Source of the DNA: DASTBU01 sp035711845
Lineage (GTDB): Bacteria; Acidobacteriota; Vicinamibacteria; Vicinamibacterales; 2-12-FULL-66-21
Assembly: GCA_035711845.1 (NCBI GenBank)
Contig: DASTBU010000025.1
Location: 1-22,095, forward strand
Direction: 5' to 3'
Length of the DNA stretch: 22,095 nt
The position numbers and the translations under genes were made by a program. Below are positions 1 to 7,756 of the stretch, one piece after another. The first letter of the stretch is position 1, and every line of letters starts with the position of its first letter. Under the pieces are notes generated by a model. It worked only from the letters and a program-made list of their open reading frames with translations. It had not been told where the DNA came from and ran no database searches.

Positions 1-803
1 ATCTCGCGCCCGGCGCGGTCATCGCGCTCGCGAGCGTCATCACCGGATACTGCTTCGTGGAGGCCGGTTGGCCGCTCCTGCCGTGCGCCATGGCGGGGCT
101 GCTCGTCGGCATCGCCGCCGGGCTCGCCTCGTCGTGGCTCATCGTCCGCATGGGCCTGCCGCCGTTCATCGCGACGCTCGGGCTGATGAGCATCGCGCGT
201 GGCGCCGCCCTCCTCTTCACCGACGGCCGGCCCGTCTCCGGCTTCGACGCCGGCTTTCGCACGATCTCGACCGGACGCCCGTTCGCGATTCCCGCTCCCG
301 TGATCCTGATGGCGATGGTGTATGTCGTCGCGCACTTCATCCTCACGCGGACGACGTTCGGCCGCTACGTCTACGCCATTGGTGGAAACGAGGAAGCGAC
401 CCGGCTGTCGGGGGTGCGCGTCGGGTTGCACAAGACGCTGATCTACGTGCTGTCGGGCATCACGAGCGCGATCGCCGCCGTGACGCTGACGGCGCGGCTC
501 AACTCGGCGCAGCCGATCGCGGGCATCATGTACGAGCTCGACGCGATCGCCGCCACCGTGATCGGCGGCACGAGCCTGCTGGGGGGGTCGGGCACGCTCG
601 TGGGGACGCTGATCGGCGCCCTGATCATGGGGGTCCTGCGCAACGGCCTGAATCTGCTGGGCATTTCGTCCTTCCTCCAGCAGGTCGTGATTGGCGGCGT
701 CATCATCGCGGCCGTGCTCGTCGACTCCCTCTTGAACCGTCGGGCCCAGCGCCGCCGCGCCAGGCGCGCGGTCGAGCTGCCACGGGTAGCCGGGACCCCC
801 TGA
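1..803 (+). CDS. Sugar ABC transporter permease, RbsC family (5' end outside window)
   Basis: This is an inner-membrane permease of a carbohydrate ABC importer of the ribose/inositol (RbsC) type. The frame is open to the left window edge (first full codon at 3), and the visible residues before the GTG at 57 already match the conserved interior of the family, so the start lies outside and that GTG is not the true start. About 266 residues are visible. The segment with PPFIATLG and IARG is the characteristic RbsC signature, and GGTSLLGGSG is the conserved cytoplasmic loop that contacts the ATPase. Several hydrophobic helices follow each other, and the C-terminus is basic. The protein ends in a TGA at 801-803. 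The ATPase is presumably upstream, outside the window, while a matching binding protein lies at 5397-6353 on the other strand. Inositol as substrate is inferred from the neighbouring genes, not from the permease sequence. Confidence 0.9.
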   Translation, partial: LAPGAVIALASVITGYCFVEAGWPLLPCAMAGLLVGIAAGLASSWLIVRMGLPPFIATLGLMSIARGAALLFTDGRPVSGFDAGFRTISTGRPFAIPAPVILMAMVYVVAHFILTRTTFGRYVYAIGGNEEATRLSGVRVGLHKTLIYVLSGITSAIAAVTLTARLNSAQPIAGIMYELDAIAATVIGGTSLLGGSGTLVGTLIGALIMGVLRNGLNLLGISSFLQQVVIGGVIIAAVLVDSLLNRRAQRRRARRAVELPRVAGTP

Positions 804-875
804 TGACCGGTCCGGCGCCGCTGGACCCCACCGGTCGAGGATCCGGTCGAGCTACCATCCGGACCGCAGCCGCGG

Positions 876-884
876 TATAGTCTC
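876..884 (+). promoter_or_regulatory. Candidate -10 element TATAGTCTC upstream of the TonB-dependent receptor
   Basis: The hexamer TATAGT at 876-881 is followed by CTC. The same nonamer occurs at 6397-6405 just before another plus-strand gene of the locus, and a close variant at 7745-7753. No convincing -35 box stands 16-18 nt upstream. If it is used, the receptor gene would have a leader of about 110 nt. The rest of the 194-bp intergenic region (804-997) shows no other clear feature. Confidence 0.35.
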
Positions 885-997
885 TCGCCTCAGTCGCATG
901 TACTTGACGCCGCGTTCGCAGATTGGACACCCCGATGGGTGATTATCGACCGTGCAAGGTGCTCGTCCGAGTCCACATGCCCACTTGGAGCCAAACC

Positions 998-3900
998 ATG
1001 AAGCGCATCCTCAGTGTCCTCATCTTGATTTGTCTGCCAGCGCTGGCCTCGGCGCAGGTCGAACGGGCCACGCTCACTGGCGTCGTACGTGACGCCACCG
1101 GCGCCGTCCTCGCAGGGGCCACGGTGACGACCACCCATCTGGCGACCGGTGTCCAGAGCACGGCCACCACCACGGCCGACGGCACCTATCTGGTGCTCAA
1201 TCTCGCCCCGGGCCAGCATCTCGTCGAAGCCCAGGCCAGCGGGTTCCAGAAGTTCGCGCAGACCGTGCTGCTCGAGGTCGGCACGCGCGGCAGGCTCGAC
1301 ATCTCGCTGCCCGTCGGCTCGGTGAACGAGACCGTCCAGGTCGAAGGCGTGACGCCGCTCCTCGACACACAATCGGCTGTCGTCGGCAGCGTCGTCAGCC
1401 AGACCGAGGTGGCCAATCTCCCGCTGGCGGGACGATCCTGGGACGATCTGCTGTTCACGTTGCCGGGTGTGCAGGGCGACCGATACACGGAACAGACCGG
1501 CACCACGAACGCCGGACGGACCGGCGGGGTGAGCGTGCACGGCAATCGCTCGCTGCAGAACAACTTCCTGCTCGATGGGGTGGACAACAACTCGATCTCC
1601 ACGAACGTGCAGGAGTTGAGCACGCAGGTCTCGCGGCCGTCGATCGACGCGATTGGGGAGTTCAAGGTGGTCACCAGCCCGTTCACGGCGGAGTACGGGC
1701 GGGCGCCCGGCGGCGCGATCGTGGTGACGACCAAGTCGGGCACCAACCGGTTCGCGGGCACGGCCTACGACTACTTCAGGAACGACGGGTTCGACGCGAA
1801 TTCGTACTTCGCCGAACGAGCGGACCAGGACAAGGCCAAGAACGAGCAGAATCAGTTCGGCGCAAACGTGGGCGGGCCCATCATCAAGAACCGCGCGTTC
1901 TTCTTCGCCGATTTCGAGGGTACGCGCATCACGCAGGGGGTGCTGCGCACGGGCCATGTCGCAACGGAAGCCGAGCGCAACGGCGTCTTCTCGTCGCCCG
2001 TCCGCGATCCGCAGACCGGGCAGCTGTTCCAGAACAACACGATCCCGCAGGAGCGCATCGATCCGATCGCGCGCCAGATCATCGGGCTGCTCCCGCTGCC
2101 AAACACGACCGGCACGAACAATTTCATCCGCCAGCCGAACGTCGAAGACAACGGCGAGCGGTATCTGATGAAGGGCGATATCCGGCTCGGCACGAGCGAC
2201 AGCTTTTTCGTGCGGTACATCTACACCGACCGGACGAGGTTCGTACCCGGCTTCCTGGGCGGCGTCATCGACGGAACCTCGACGTCGGCGTGGGGACGGA
2301 ATTTCCTGAAGTCCCACAGCACGGTCGGCGGGTGGACCAAGGTCATCAGCCCGACGCTGGTGAACGAGTTCCGCCTCTCGTGGGCGCGCGGCATTTCCGA
2401 CGGCCAGCAGGATCCGTTCGGCAACGTGGGACTGGACTTCCCCGGAGTCCCGAACGATCCCACCGTGGCCGGCGGGATCATCGGCGTCGACATTACCGGT
2501 CACATCCGGCTCGGGTCCCCGAACTTCATGCCGAAGTACCAGCACACCGACCAGGTGCAGTACCTCAACACGATGACGTGGCTCCGGGGCAACCACAGCC
2601 TCAAGTTCGGCACCGACATCATGTGGCCGATGAACAACGAATACGTGGACATCCCGTCGACGCGCGGCAACCTTGCATTCACCGGACAGTTCACCAATCC
2701 CGCGGCCAACGGGTCTGGTAACGCCGGCACGGCGTTCGCCGACTTTCTCCTCGGGTACGCGCGCCAGGCGGAACTGTCGAACGTCCACGTCGTGAACCAG
2801 CGGCGATACTCGTACGCGTTCTTCGTGCAGGACGACTGGCGCGTGAACGAGCGGCTCACCCTCAACCTGGGGCTGCGGTACGACTTCATGTCCCCCTCGT
2901 ACGAGCGCGACAACCGCATGGCGAACTTCGATCCGCAGTCGGGAACGCTCGTGTTCGCGAGCGATGGGTCGCTCGAGGATCGGGCACTGGTCGAGCCGGA
3001 CCGCAACAACCTCGGCCCGCGCCTGGGCGTCGTCTACCAGCTGAACGAGAAGACCGTGCTCCGGGGCGGCTATGGGATGTTCTTCAACTTCCTGGATCGA
3101 ATCGGCTCCGAGGACCAGCTCGCGCTCAACCCTCCCGGCCTGCGCAACATCAACCAGACGACGAACTCGGCGACCACGCCGGTGCTCATCATGCGCGACG
3201 GCTTTCCGTCCAACTACCTCGATCCCGCGAACATCGTCCTGAGCCGTCTGTTGATTCGGGCGGCGAACCCCAGCGGCGAGAACGGCACAGCGCACCAGTT
3301 CGCGATTGGCGGCGAGCGCGAAGTCGCGCCCAACTTCGTGGTGTCGGCCGACTTCATCGGCAACTTCGGCCGCCACATCTCGGTCCTGCGAAACCTCAAT
3401 CAGCCGTTGAACGGGAACGGCCCGCGGCCGTATCCGGACTTTTCGCACATCCAGTGGCGCGATCCGGTGGGCGACTCGCGGTACTACGGCCTCGATCTCG
3501 CGGCGGAGAAGCGGTTCTCGCAGGGTTTCGGCTACCGCGTCGCCTATACGATCAGCGATTTCAGGGACGAGGCGCCCGAGCACCTCGCGCAGACGTCGGG
3601 CCGCCCGCAGAACACCAACGACATCGAGGCGTGGGAAGGCCCGAGCGACCTGGACGTGCGGCATCGCCTCGTCGCCAATTTCGTGGCCGAGCTTCCCTTC
3701 GGCGCCGGCAAGCCTTACGTGCAGGATGGCATTGCGGGCGCCGTCCTCGGCGGATGGACCGTGAGCGGGATCTACACGGCCCGCTCGGGTCGGCCCTTCA
3801 CTGTCATCCAGGGCTCGCTCGAAGGGGCGCTGTGGCTGCCGAACGTGGTGGGAGATCCTGACGGCAACGAGGAGGTTGACGACTGGTTCAACGTCGCAGC

Positions 3901-4171
3901 CTTCGAGCGCGTGCCCGCCGGCGTGTTCGGAAATGCCGGACGCAACAGCCTGTATGGACCGGGCTACATCACCTTCGACATGAGCGTGCAGCGGCGGTTC
4001 GCAATAACGGGACGGACGTCCGCCACCGTGCGCTGGGATGTCTTCAATCTCTTCAATCGGGCCAACTTCGGGAACCCGAACTCGAACATCACCGCCAGCA
4101 ACGCCGGCACCATCACGACCCTGGCCGGCGATCCGCGTGTGATGCAGTTCGCCATCCGCTTCAGCTTCTAA
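998..4171 (+). CDS. TonB-dependent receptor, Oar-like, with carboxypeptidase-regulatory N-terminal domain
   Basis: This is an outer-membrane receptor that would take up a large or scarce substrate using TonB energy. The chosen ATG at 998 has GGAG at 987-990 and begins a clear signal peptide (MKRILSVLILICLPALASA, cleavage before Q). A longer reading from a TTG at 923 would bury that signal peptide. Of 1057 residues, about 25-105 form a CarboxypepD_reg-like beta domain (TLTGVVRDATGAVLAGATV). About 115-225 are the plug, with NLPLAGR, LPGV and a VHGNRSLQNNFLLDGVDNN segment typical of Oar-like receptors. The rest is a beta-barrel ending in aromatic FAIRFSF, as outer-membrane barrels do. It sits between an RbsC-type permease and inositol genes, so a cyclitol or cyclitol-containing substrate is plausible, but the ligand cannot be read from the sequence. 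Confidence 0.93.
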   Translation: MKRILSVLILICLPALASAQVERATLTGVVRDATGAVLAGATVTTTHLATGVQSTATTTADGTYLVLNLAPGQHLVEAQASGFQKFAQTVLLEVGTRGRLDISLPVGSVNETVQVEGVTPLLDTQSAVVGSVVSQTEVANLPLAGRSWDDLLFTLPGVQGDRYTEQTGTTNAGRTGGVSVHGNRSLQNNFLLDGVDNNSISTNVQELSTQVSRPSIDAIGEFKVVTSPFTAEYGRAPGGAIVVTTKSGTNRFAGTAYDYFRNDGFDANSYFAERADQDKAKNEQNQFGANVGGPIIKNRAFFFADFEGTRITQGVLRTGHVATEAERNGVFSSPVRDPQTGQLFQNNTIPQERIDPIARQIIGLLPLPNTTGTNNFIRQPNVEDNGERYLMKGDIRLGTSDSFFVRYIYTDRTRFVPGFLGGVIDGTSTSAWGRNFLKSHSTVGGWTKVISPTLVNEFRLSWARGISDGQQDPFGNVGLDFPGVPNDPTVAGGIIGVDITGHIRLGSPNFMPKYQHTDQVQYLNTMTWLRGNHSLKFGTDIMWPMNNEYVDIPSTRGNLAFTGQFTNPAANGSGNAGTAFADFLLGYARQAELSNVHVVNQRRYSYAFFVQDDWRVNERLTLNLGLRYDFMSPSYERDNRMANFDPQSGTLVFASDGSLEDRALVEPDRNNLGPRLGVVYQLNEKTVLRGGYGMFFNFLDRIGSEDQLALNPPGLRNINQTTNSATTPVLIMRDGFPSNYLDPANIVLSRLLIRAANPSGENGTAHQFAIGGEREVAPNFVVSADFIGNFGRHISVLRNLNQPLNGNGPRPYPDFSHIQWRDPVGDSRYYGLDLAAEKRFSQGFGYRVAYTISDFRDEAPEHLAQTSGRPQNTNDIEAWEGPSDLDVRHRLVANFVAELPFGAGKPYVQDGIAGAVLGGWTVSGIYTARSGRPFTVIQGSLEGALWLPNVVGDPDGNEEVDDWFNVAAFERVPAGVFGNAGRNSLYGPGYITFDMSVQRRFAITGRTSATVRWDVFNLFNRANFGNPNSNITASNAGTITTLAGDPRVMQFAIRFSF

Positions 4172-4179
4172 TCGGGCAG

Positions 4180-4215
4180 GGCCGTGGTCCGGGGTGTCAT
4201 GACCGGACCACGGCC
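4180..4215 (+). terminator. Strong hairpin downstream of the TonB-dependent receptor
   Basis: A perfect 13-bp inverted repeat, GGCCGTGGTCCGG (4180-4192) and CCGGACCACGGCC (4203-4215), encloses a 10-nt loop and starts 8 nt after the TAA. There is no T-run, so it could act as a Rho-independent-like stop in a GC-rich genome or as a 3'-end stabiliser. It lies between convergent genes and could serve both strands. Confidence 0.6.
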
Positions 4216-4363
4216 GCCGTCCGCGCTCCGCCGTCCGCGGTCCCCTCCGCCTTCGAACTTCAGCCTTCAGCCTTCAGCCTTCAGCCTTCAGCCTTCACCC
4301 TTCAGCCTTCAACCTTCAGCCTTCAACCTTCAGCCTTCAGCATTCAGCATTCAGCATTCAGCG
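4214..4363 (+). repeat. Heptanucleotide tandem array (CCGCSGT-type, then 15 units of TTCAGCC type)
   Basis: Four 7-bp units of the CCGCCGT/CCGCGGT type occupy 4214-4241. After a short degenerate stretch come 15 consecutive 7-bp units from 4259 to 4363: TTCAGCC seven or eight times, with variants TTCACCC, TTCAACC, TTCAGCA and TTCAGCG toward the right end. The array ends 2 nt from the TAG (4366-4368) of the minus-strand dehydrogenase, so on that gene's mRNA it reads GGCTGAA. The plus strand happens to stay open through the array (FSLQPSA repeats), but nothing suggests that it is translated. Confidence 0.95.
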
Positions 4364-4365
4364 TT

Positions 4366-5400
4366 CTATGTGATGCTGCTCACGGCGACCGGCTGTCCCG
4401 AGCGGCAGGCCGCGGTCGCGGCAAGCGCAACCCTCAGCGCCTCGACGCCATCGACGGCCGTGACGGGCGGATCGCGATCGGCGAGCACGTTCCTCGCGAA
4501 ATTCTGCAGCTGCAGCGTGTACGCACGCTCGAACCGCTCCATGAAGTACGGCACGGTATCGTGGGCCACGCTGTTCTTCGTCATCATCAGAATCGGCGTC
4601 TCCCGGAGATAGCCAATCCGTACGGTGCCCTGGGTGCCGAGGATCTCGGTCGAGATGTCGTAACCGTAATAGCCGTTCCGGGTCAGATCGACGACGCCCA
4701 GGCAGCCGCTGGTGAAGACCATGGTGGCAATGGCGTTGTCGAGGTCGCCCACCGAGGCCAGCTCGGGATACGCGAGCGTTCCGCCGACGGCGGAGACCGT
4801 GGCGACGTCCCCCATGAACCATCGCGCCAGATCGAAGTCGTGAATGCCCATGTCGACAAGGATGCCGCCACTGCTGGCGGGATTCGCGTACTCCAGGCTC
4901 GGACGGTAGGGATCGCGGGACGTCGACTTGAATACCACTGGCGTCCCGACGTGGCCTTCGTCAATCTGGCGCTTGCCGGCGACGTATCCCGGATCGAAGC
5001 GCCGCATGAACCCCATCTGGAAGAACGCGCCGGAACGGCTGACGGCGTCCTGGATCTGCCGGGACTCCTGCAGGCTGAGCGCCAGCGGCTTCTCGCAGAA
5101 TGTCGCCTTTCGTCGCTCGACCGCGGCCACGACGATTTCACGATGGGTATGCGTCGGGCTCGCGACGACGACGGCATCGACGGTCCGGTCCTGAATCAAA
5201 TCGGACGGGCTCTCGTATGCGCCAGACACGTCGAACTCTTCGGCGATTTCGGCTGCCAACGCCTTGTTCACATCCGAGACGGCGACAAGGCGCGTCTCGG
5301 GGATACGCGTGGCGAGGTCGCGTGCGTAGACGCGACCGAGTCGGCCCAGGCCGATCAATCCGACGTTCAACCGCCGGCGTTTCCCTGAGGAAGCGGTCAT
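4366..5400 (-). CDS. Gfo/Idh/MocA-family NAD(P)-dependent dehydrogenase, probable inositol 2-dehydrogenase
   Basis: This cytoplasmic oxidoreductase probably oxidises myo-inositol to scyllo-inosose with NAD, the first step of inositol catabolism. Its 344 residues show the Rossmann motif GLGRLG at 17-22, the SPTHTH segment at 81-86, the family EKP lysine motif at 103-105 and the D-x-x-x-H active-site pair in DMGIHDFD (D183, H187). Length and motif order match IolG-type members. The start ATG overlaps the stop of the upstream sugar-binding lipoprotein by 4 nt (ATGA at 5397-5400), so the two are probably translationally coupled. Gfo/Idh enzymes are hard to assign by motif alone: scyllo-inositol or another polyol or sugar could be the substrate. 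The inositol call rests mainly on IolC- and IolE-like genes about 3-5 kb away. Confidence 0.85.
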   Translation of the reverse strand: MTASSGKRRRLNVGLIGLGRLGRVYARDLATRIPETRLVAVSDVNKALAAEIAEEFDVSGAYESPSDLIQDRTVDAVVVASPTHTHREIVVAAVERRKATFCEKPLALSLQESRQIQDAVSRSGAFFQMGFMRRFDPGYVAGKRQIDEGHVGTPVVFKSTSRDPYRPSLEYANPASSGGILVDMGIHDFDLARWFMGDVATVSAVGGTLAYPELASVGDLDNAIATMVFTSGCLGVVDLTRNGYYGYDISTEILGTQGTVRIGYLRETPILMMTKNSVAHDTVPYFMERFERAYTLQLQNFARNVLADRDPPVTAVDGVEALRVALAATAACRSGQPVAVSSIT

Positions 5401-6353
5401 TGATTCGCATTCTCCTTGGTGACCAGGCCGATGCGCACCACGATCTCGGGCTCCACCGCTTCGCCGCGGAGCACCTTCGCTGCCGTCTCCACGGCAATCC
5501 GGCCCATCTCGTCTGGATACTGAGCGACCGTCGCGTCCATCGTGCCGGCCGTGAGGGCCCGCCGCGCATCTTCGACGGCGTCGAAACCGAGCACACGGAT
5601 CTTCCCCGTTCTGCCGGCCGCCGCAATCGCCTCGATCGCCCCGAGCGCCATCATGTCGTTACATGCGAACACGGTATCGATGGCGGGCTGTGCCTGGAGC
5701 ATGTTCTGGAAGACGGTGAACCCCTGCTCGCGCTCCCAGTTCGCGGTCTGCGATGCCGCGATGGTCATACCGGGGCTGCCCGAGATGGCGTCGCGGAAGC
5801 CGCGCACTCGCGAATCCCCGGTTTCGTGACCGGGAATACCTTCCAGAATCGCCACAGCAGCCCGGCCGCCAGACGCCTTGACCAGATACTCGCCGATGAG
5901 CTGCCCGCCCCGGTAGTTGTCCGATCCCACGAAGCTCGCCGTCTTCACGCCAGCGTCGGCCACGGCGGCCGGATCGAGTCTGGTGTCGACGACGATCACC
6001 GGAATGCCGGCGGCGTTCGCCTTGGAGACCGCCGGCACGACCTCCCGGGATCCGGACGGCGTCAGCGCAATCGCCGCGATGCGCGACTGAATCAGATTCT
6101 CGACGATCTGCATCTGACGCTCGACATCCACCTCCCGCTCGGCGGCCTGAACGACCAGATCGACGCCGATTCGCTGCGCCGCGTCCTGAGCACCCCGCTG
6201 CATTTCGATGAAGAAGGGACTGTTCAGCGTTTTGAGCACGAGCGCCACGCGTGGACGGCTGTCAGAACGCGCCCCTTCGCGGTTGCACGAGGCCATGGAG
6301 GCCACACCCACGATGATGAGCAGCAGTGTGATGCGCAAACGAGGGCTCGGCAT
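5397..6353 (-). CDS. Sugar/cyclitol ABC transporter substrate-binding lipoprotein (periplasmic-binding type 1, RbsB/IbpA-like)
   Basis: This periplasmic binding protein should deliver its ligand to the RbsC-type permease. The ATG at 6353 is preferred over an upstream in-frame start at 6407, because AAGGAG lies 6 nt before it and it opens a lipoprotein signal peptide with cysteine in ASMASC. The 318-residue protein starts its mature fold with VALVLKTLNSPFF, typical of ribose-binding-like proteins. It continues with IAAIALTP, VGSDNYRGG, ILEGIPG and VFACNDMMALG, and closes with TVAQYPDEMG, all hallmarks of the Peripla_BP_4 group. It is the first gene of a minus-strand pair and overlaps the dehydrogenase start by 4 nt. 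It is divergent from the gene at 6406, with a 52-bp shared upstream region. Inositol specificity is inferred from context. Confidence 0.92.
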   Translation of the reverse strand: MPSPRLRITLLLIIVGVASMASCNREGARSDSRPRVALVLKTLNSPFFIEMQRGAQDAAQRIGVDLVVQAAEREVDVERQMQIVENLIQSRIAAIALTPSGSREVVPAVSKANAAGIPVIVVDTRLDPAAVADAGVKTASFVGSDNYRGGQLIGEYLVKASGGRAAVAILEGIPGHETGDSRVRGFRDAISGSPGMTIAASQTANWEREQGFTVFQNMLQAQPAIDTVFACNDMMALGAIEAIAAAGRTGKIRVLGFDAVEDARRALTAGTMDATVAQYPDEMGRIAVETAAKVLRGEAVEPEIVVRIGLVTKENANQ

Positions 6354-6364
6354 TGATACTCCTT

Positions 6365-6392
6365 GTCGCTGATAGCTGATCGCTGATAGCTG
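6365..6392 (-). repeat. Heptamer array of four units (CAGCTAT/CAGCGAT) in the divergent promoter region
   Basis: On the minus strand four 7-bp units alternate (CAGCTAT, CAGCGAT, CAGCTAT, CAGCGAC). On the plus strand they contain two exact copies of TCGCTGATAGCTG, at 6366-6378 and 6380-6392. The array fills most of the 52 bp between the binding-protein start (6353) and the plus-strand gene at 6406. It could be a regulator-binding direct repeat or one more member of the heptamer family seen elsewhere in the window. Confidence 0.75.
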
Positions 6393-6396
6393 GAGA

Positions 6397-6405
6397 TATA
6401 GTCTC
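6397..6405 (+). promoter_or_regulatory. Candidate -10 element TATAGTCTC, nearly abutting a start codon
   Basis: TATAGT at 6397-6402 lies 6 nt before the second of two adjacent ATG codons (6406 and 6409), a spacing expected for a leaderless transcript starting at 6409. The nonamer is identical to 876-884. A GGAG at 6392-6395 could instead serve a longer mRNA, so the mode of initiation is open. Confidence 0.4.
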
Positions 6406-7737
6406 ATGATGTCGTGGATGTCACGTGTGCTCGCGGCCTTCGTCCTGACCGCCTTTCCGGAAGTGCTTCACGCTCAGATCGTGATCGAACACCCCTTCGA
6501 GGTCGGCGAGCCCTCGGAAGCCGTGGCGGCCATCACGGCCAGCTGCGCGTGCGATTGGGGAGTTCTCGGCCGGGAGGCTGCATCGCTGAAACTGTCGATC
6601 GACGGCGAATATTCCCAACACCTGCTGTTGGTACGAGGTGATGCACCTGCCGAGTACCGCGTGCTCCTCGGAGCCGTGTCGGCGGGAGAGCACACCCTCG
6701 GGATCGAATGGGACAAGGCACGGTCGGCGACACGGACCGGCGAAACCCGGATCGGCGAAATCGAAGTCCATCTGTTCCGGCCGAACGACCCGGAATACTC
6801 ATGGCTGAGCCGAGCGCCAATCCTGCATGCCCGGCCTGGCACCGTCGAGAAGTTCAGCGACGTTCCCCTGATGATGTATGTCGAGGCAGCGCGGGAGGCG
6901 CGAGGCTACGACTACACGGTGATTTTCTCGCATGAAGACGGTGGTACGCCCACCGATCGATTGATGGCGACGTGGGGACGCACCACCGACATCGAGCTCG
7001 TGTATCGATTCTCTCGCGCATCTGAGGAGAGCGTCCTCGAGGAGGCCTATCAGGGCGTCGATCACGAGATACGTCCATTCCGGGGGCCCCGCTCGGGCGA
7101 TCATCCGCTGCTCTGGGTCTCCACCACCAACAACATGGTCAGCGACAGCGGCCCGGAACATGTGGTCCGGTTCGCGCCCGCGCCCGTTTTCGTGACGCTC
7201 GATCGGGTCTCACGCGAGAGGGTCATGGACGACAATCCCTGGCTGTACGCCGTCACGTCGGCCGAGATGTCGCGCGAAAAGCGCATCGACGCTCGGGCAA
7301 AACCGGGCACGGGAAAGATCCCGGATCCTCGCCGCTTCGCGGTCATCGAAGCCTGCGGCGAGCTCGAGAACGCCACGCTGGCATTCGATCTCGCAACCGG
7401 GCGATCCGGAGAGGAGACGCGCTGGTACCCCTCGGACCGCGGGGACGCGCGGTTCCGCATCGCGCGCAGCGGCTGCTTTCGCGCCGCCCTCCCGCTTCCC
7501 GAAGCGTCCACGTCCGGATCGATCACGGGCATTCGCGCGCGCGCCTACACGCGCCCTCCGCGGGAGGATGAAGCGCCCTTGCCGCCCGGATCCGGCCGCG
7601 TCACGCTGCAGAGCGTGAACGCCGTGTTCATGCTGGACGAGGCTTTCAACCCGTCGCCGTCGGCGCTCCGCTGGAGCGGAACGCTCGAGCTCACCGGGGA
7701 GACGCCCGCCGTTCCCGTCCCCACGGACGGACGCTGA
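6406..7737 (+). CDS. Secreted protein of unknown function in the inositol locus
   Basis: I do not recognise the family. The 443-residue product begins with a signal peptide (hydrophobic LAAFVLTAF, likely cleavage after VLHA), so it should be periplasmic or exported. Starts at 6406, 6409 or 6418 are all possible; GGAG lies 10 nt before 6406, and TATAGT stands 6 nt before 6409. The N-terminal 120 residues look like a beta-sandwich, with cysteines in SCACDWG. The middle contains a striking polar stretch, IFSHEDGGTPTDRLMATWG followed by RTTDIELVYRF, that looks like a conserved catalytic or ligand-binding motif. A further cysteine pair (EACGE, RSGCFR) occurs in the C-terminal half, and the tail is proline-rich. 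It is followed after 19 bp by the DUF2090 aldolase-like gene on the same strand. A role in processing an inositol-containing substrate is a guess from context only. Confidence 0.85.
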   Translation: MMSWMSRVLAAFVLTAFPEVLHAQIVIEHPFEVGEPSEAVAAITASCACDWGVLGREAASLKLSIDGEYSQHLLLVRGDAPAEYRVLLGAVSAGEHTLGIEWDKARSATRTGETRIGEIEVHLFRPNDPEYSWLSRAPILHARPGTVEKFSDVPLMMYVEAAREARGYDYTVIFSHEDGGTPTDRLMATWGRTTDIELVYRFSRASEESVLEEAYQGVDHEIRPFRGPRSGDHPLLWVSTTNNMVSDSGPEHVVRFAPAPVFVTLDRVSRERVMDDNPWLYAVTSAEMSREKRIDARAKPGTGKIPDPRRFAVIEACGELENATLAFDLATGRSGEETRWYPSDRGDARFRIARSGCFRAALPLPEASTSGSITGIRARAYTRPPREDEAPLPPGSGRVTLQSVNAVFMLDEAFNPSPSALRWSGTLELTGETPAVPVPTDGR

Positions 7738-7744
7738 CGCACCA

Positions 7745-7753
7745 TATAATCCC
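7745..7753 (+). promoter_or_regulatory. Candidate -10 element TATAATCCC, 6 nt before a GTG start
   Basis: A consensus TATAAT (7745-7750) sits in the 19-bp gap after the secreted-protein gene, exactly 6 nt before the GTG at 7757. No Shine-Dalgarno sequence precedes that GTG, which fits a leaderless internal transcript. No -35 consensus is visible at the usual distance. Confidence 0.45.
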
Positions 7754-7756
7754 GAC

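Noticed and set aside
898..942. A 14-codon upstream ORF before the TonB-dependent receptor
   Set aside because: It has no ribosome-binding site and a composition without features; it is more likely random.
890..3664. A 924-codon open frame on the minus strand, opposite the TonB-dependent receptor gene
   Set aside because: The translation is composed mainly of Arg, Val, Ala, Glu and His with no recognisable motif, and the plus strand encodes a clear receptor with signal peptide, plug and barrel end. Long antisense frames are expected in GC-rich coding sequence.
4259..4363. Possible CRISPR array
   Set aside because: The units are 7 bp with no spacers, and no cas gene is nearby.
4184..4612. 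A 142-codon plus-strand frame with FSLQPSA repeats
   Set aside because: It is produced by translating the heptamer array and then the antisense of the dehydrogenase gene; it lacks a ribosome-binding site.
5100..6356. A 418-codon plus-strand frame opposite the sugar-binding lipoprotein
   Set aside because: It has an arginine/histidine-rich composition and no domain motif, while the opposite strand has a full lipoprotein with ribosome-binding site and family motifs.
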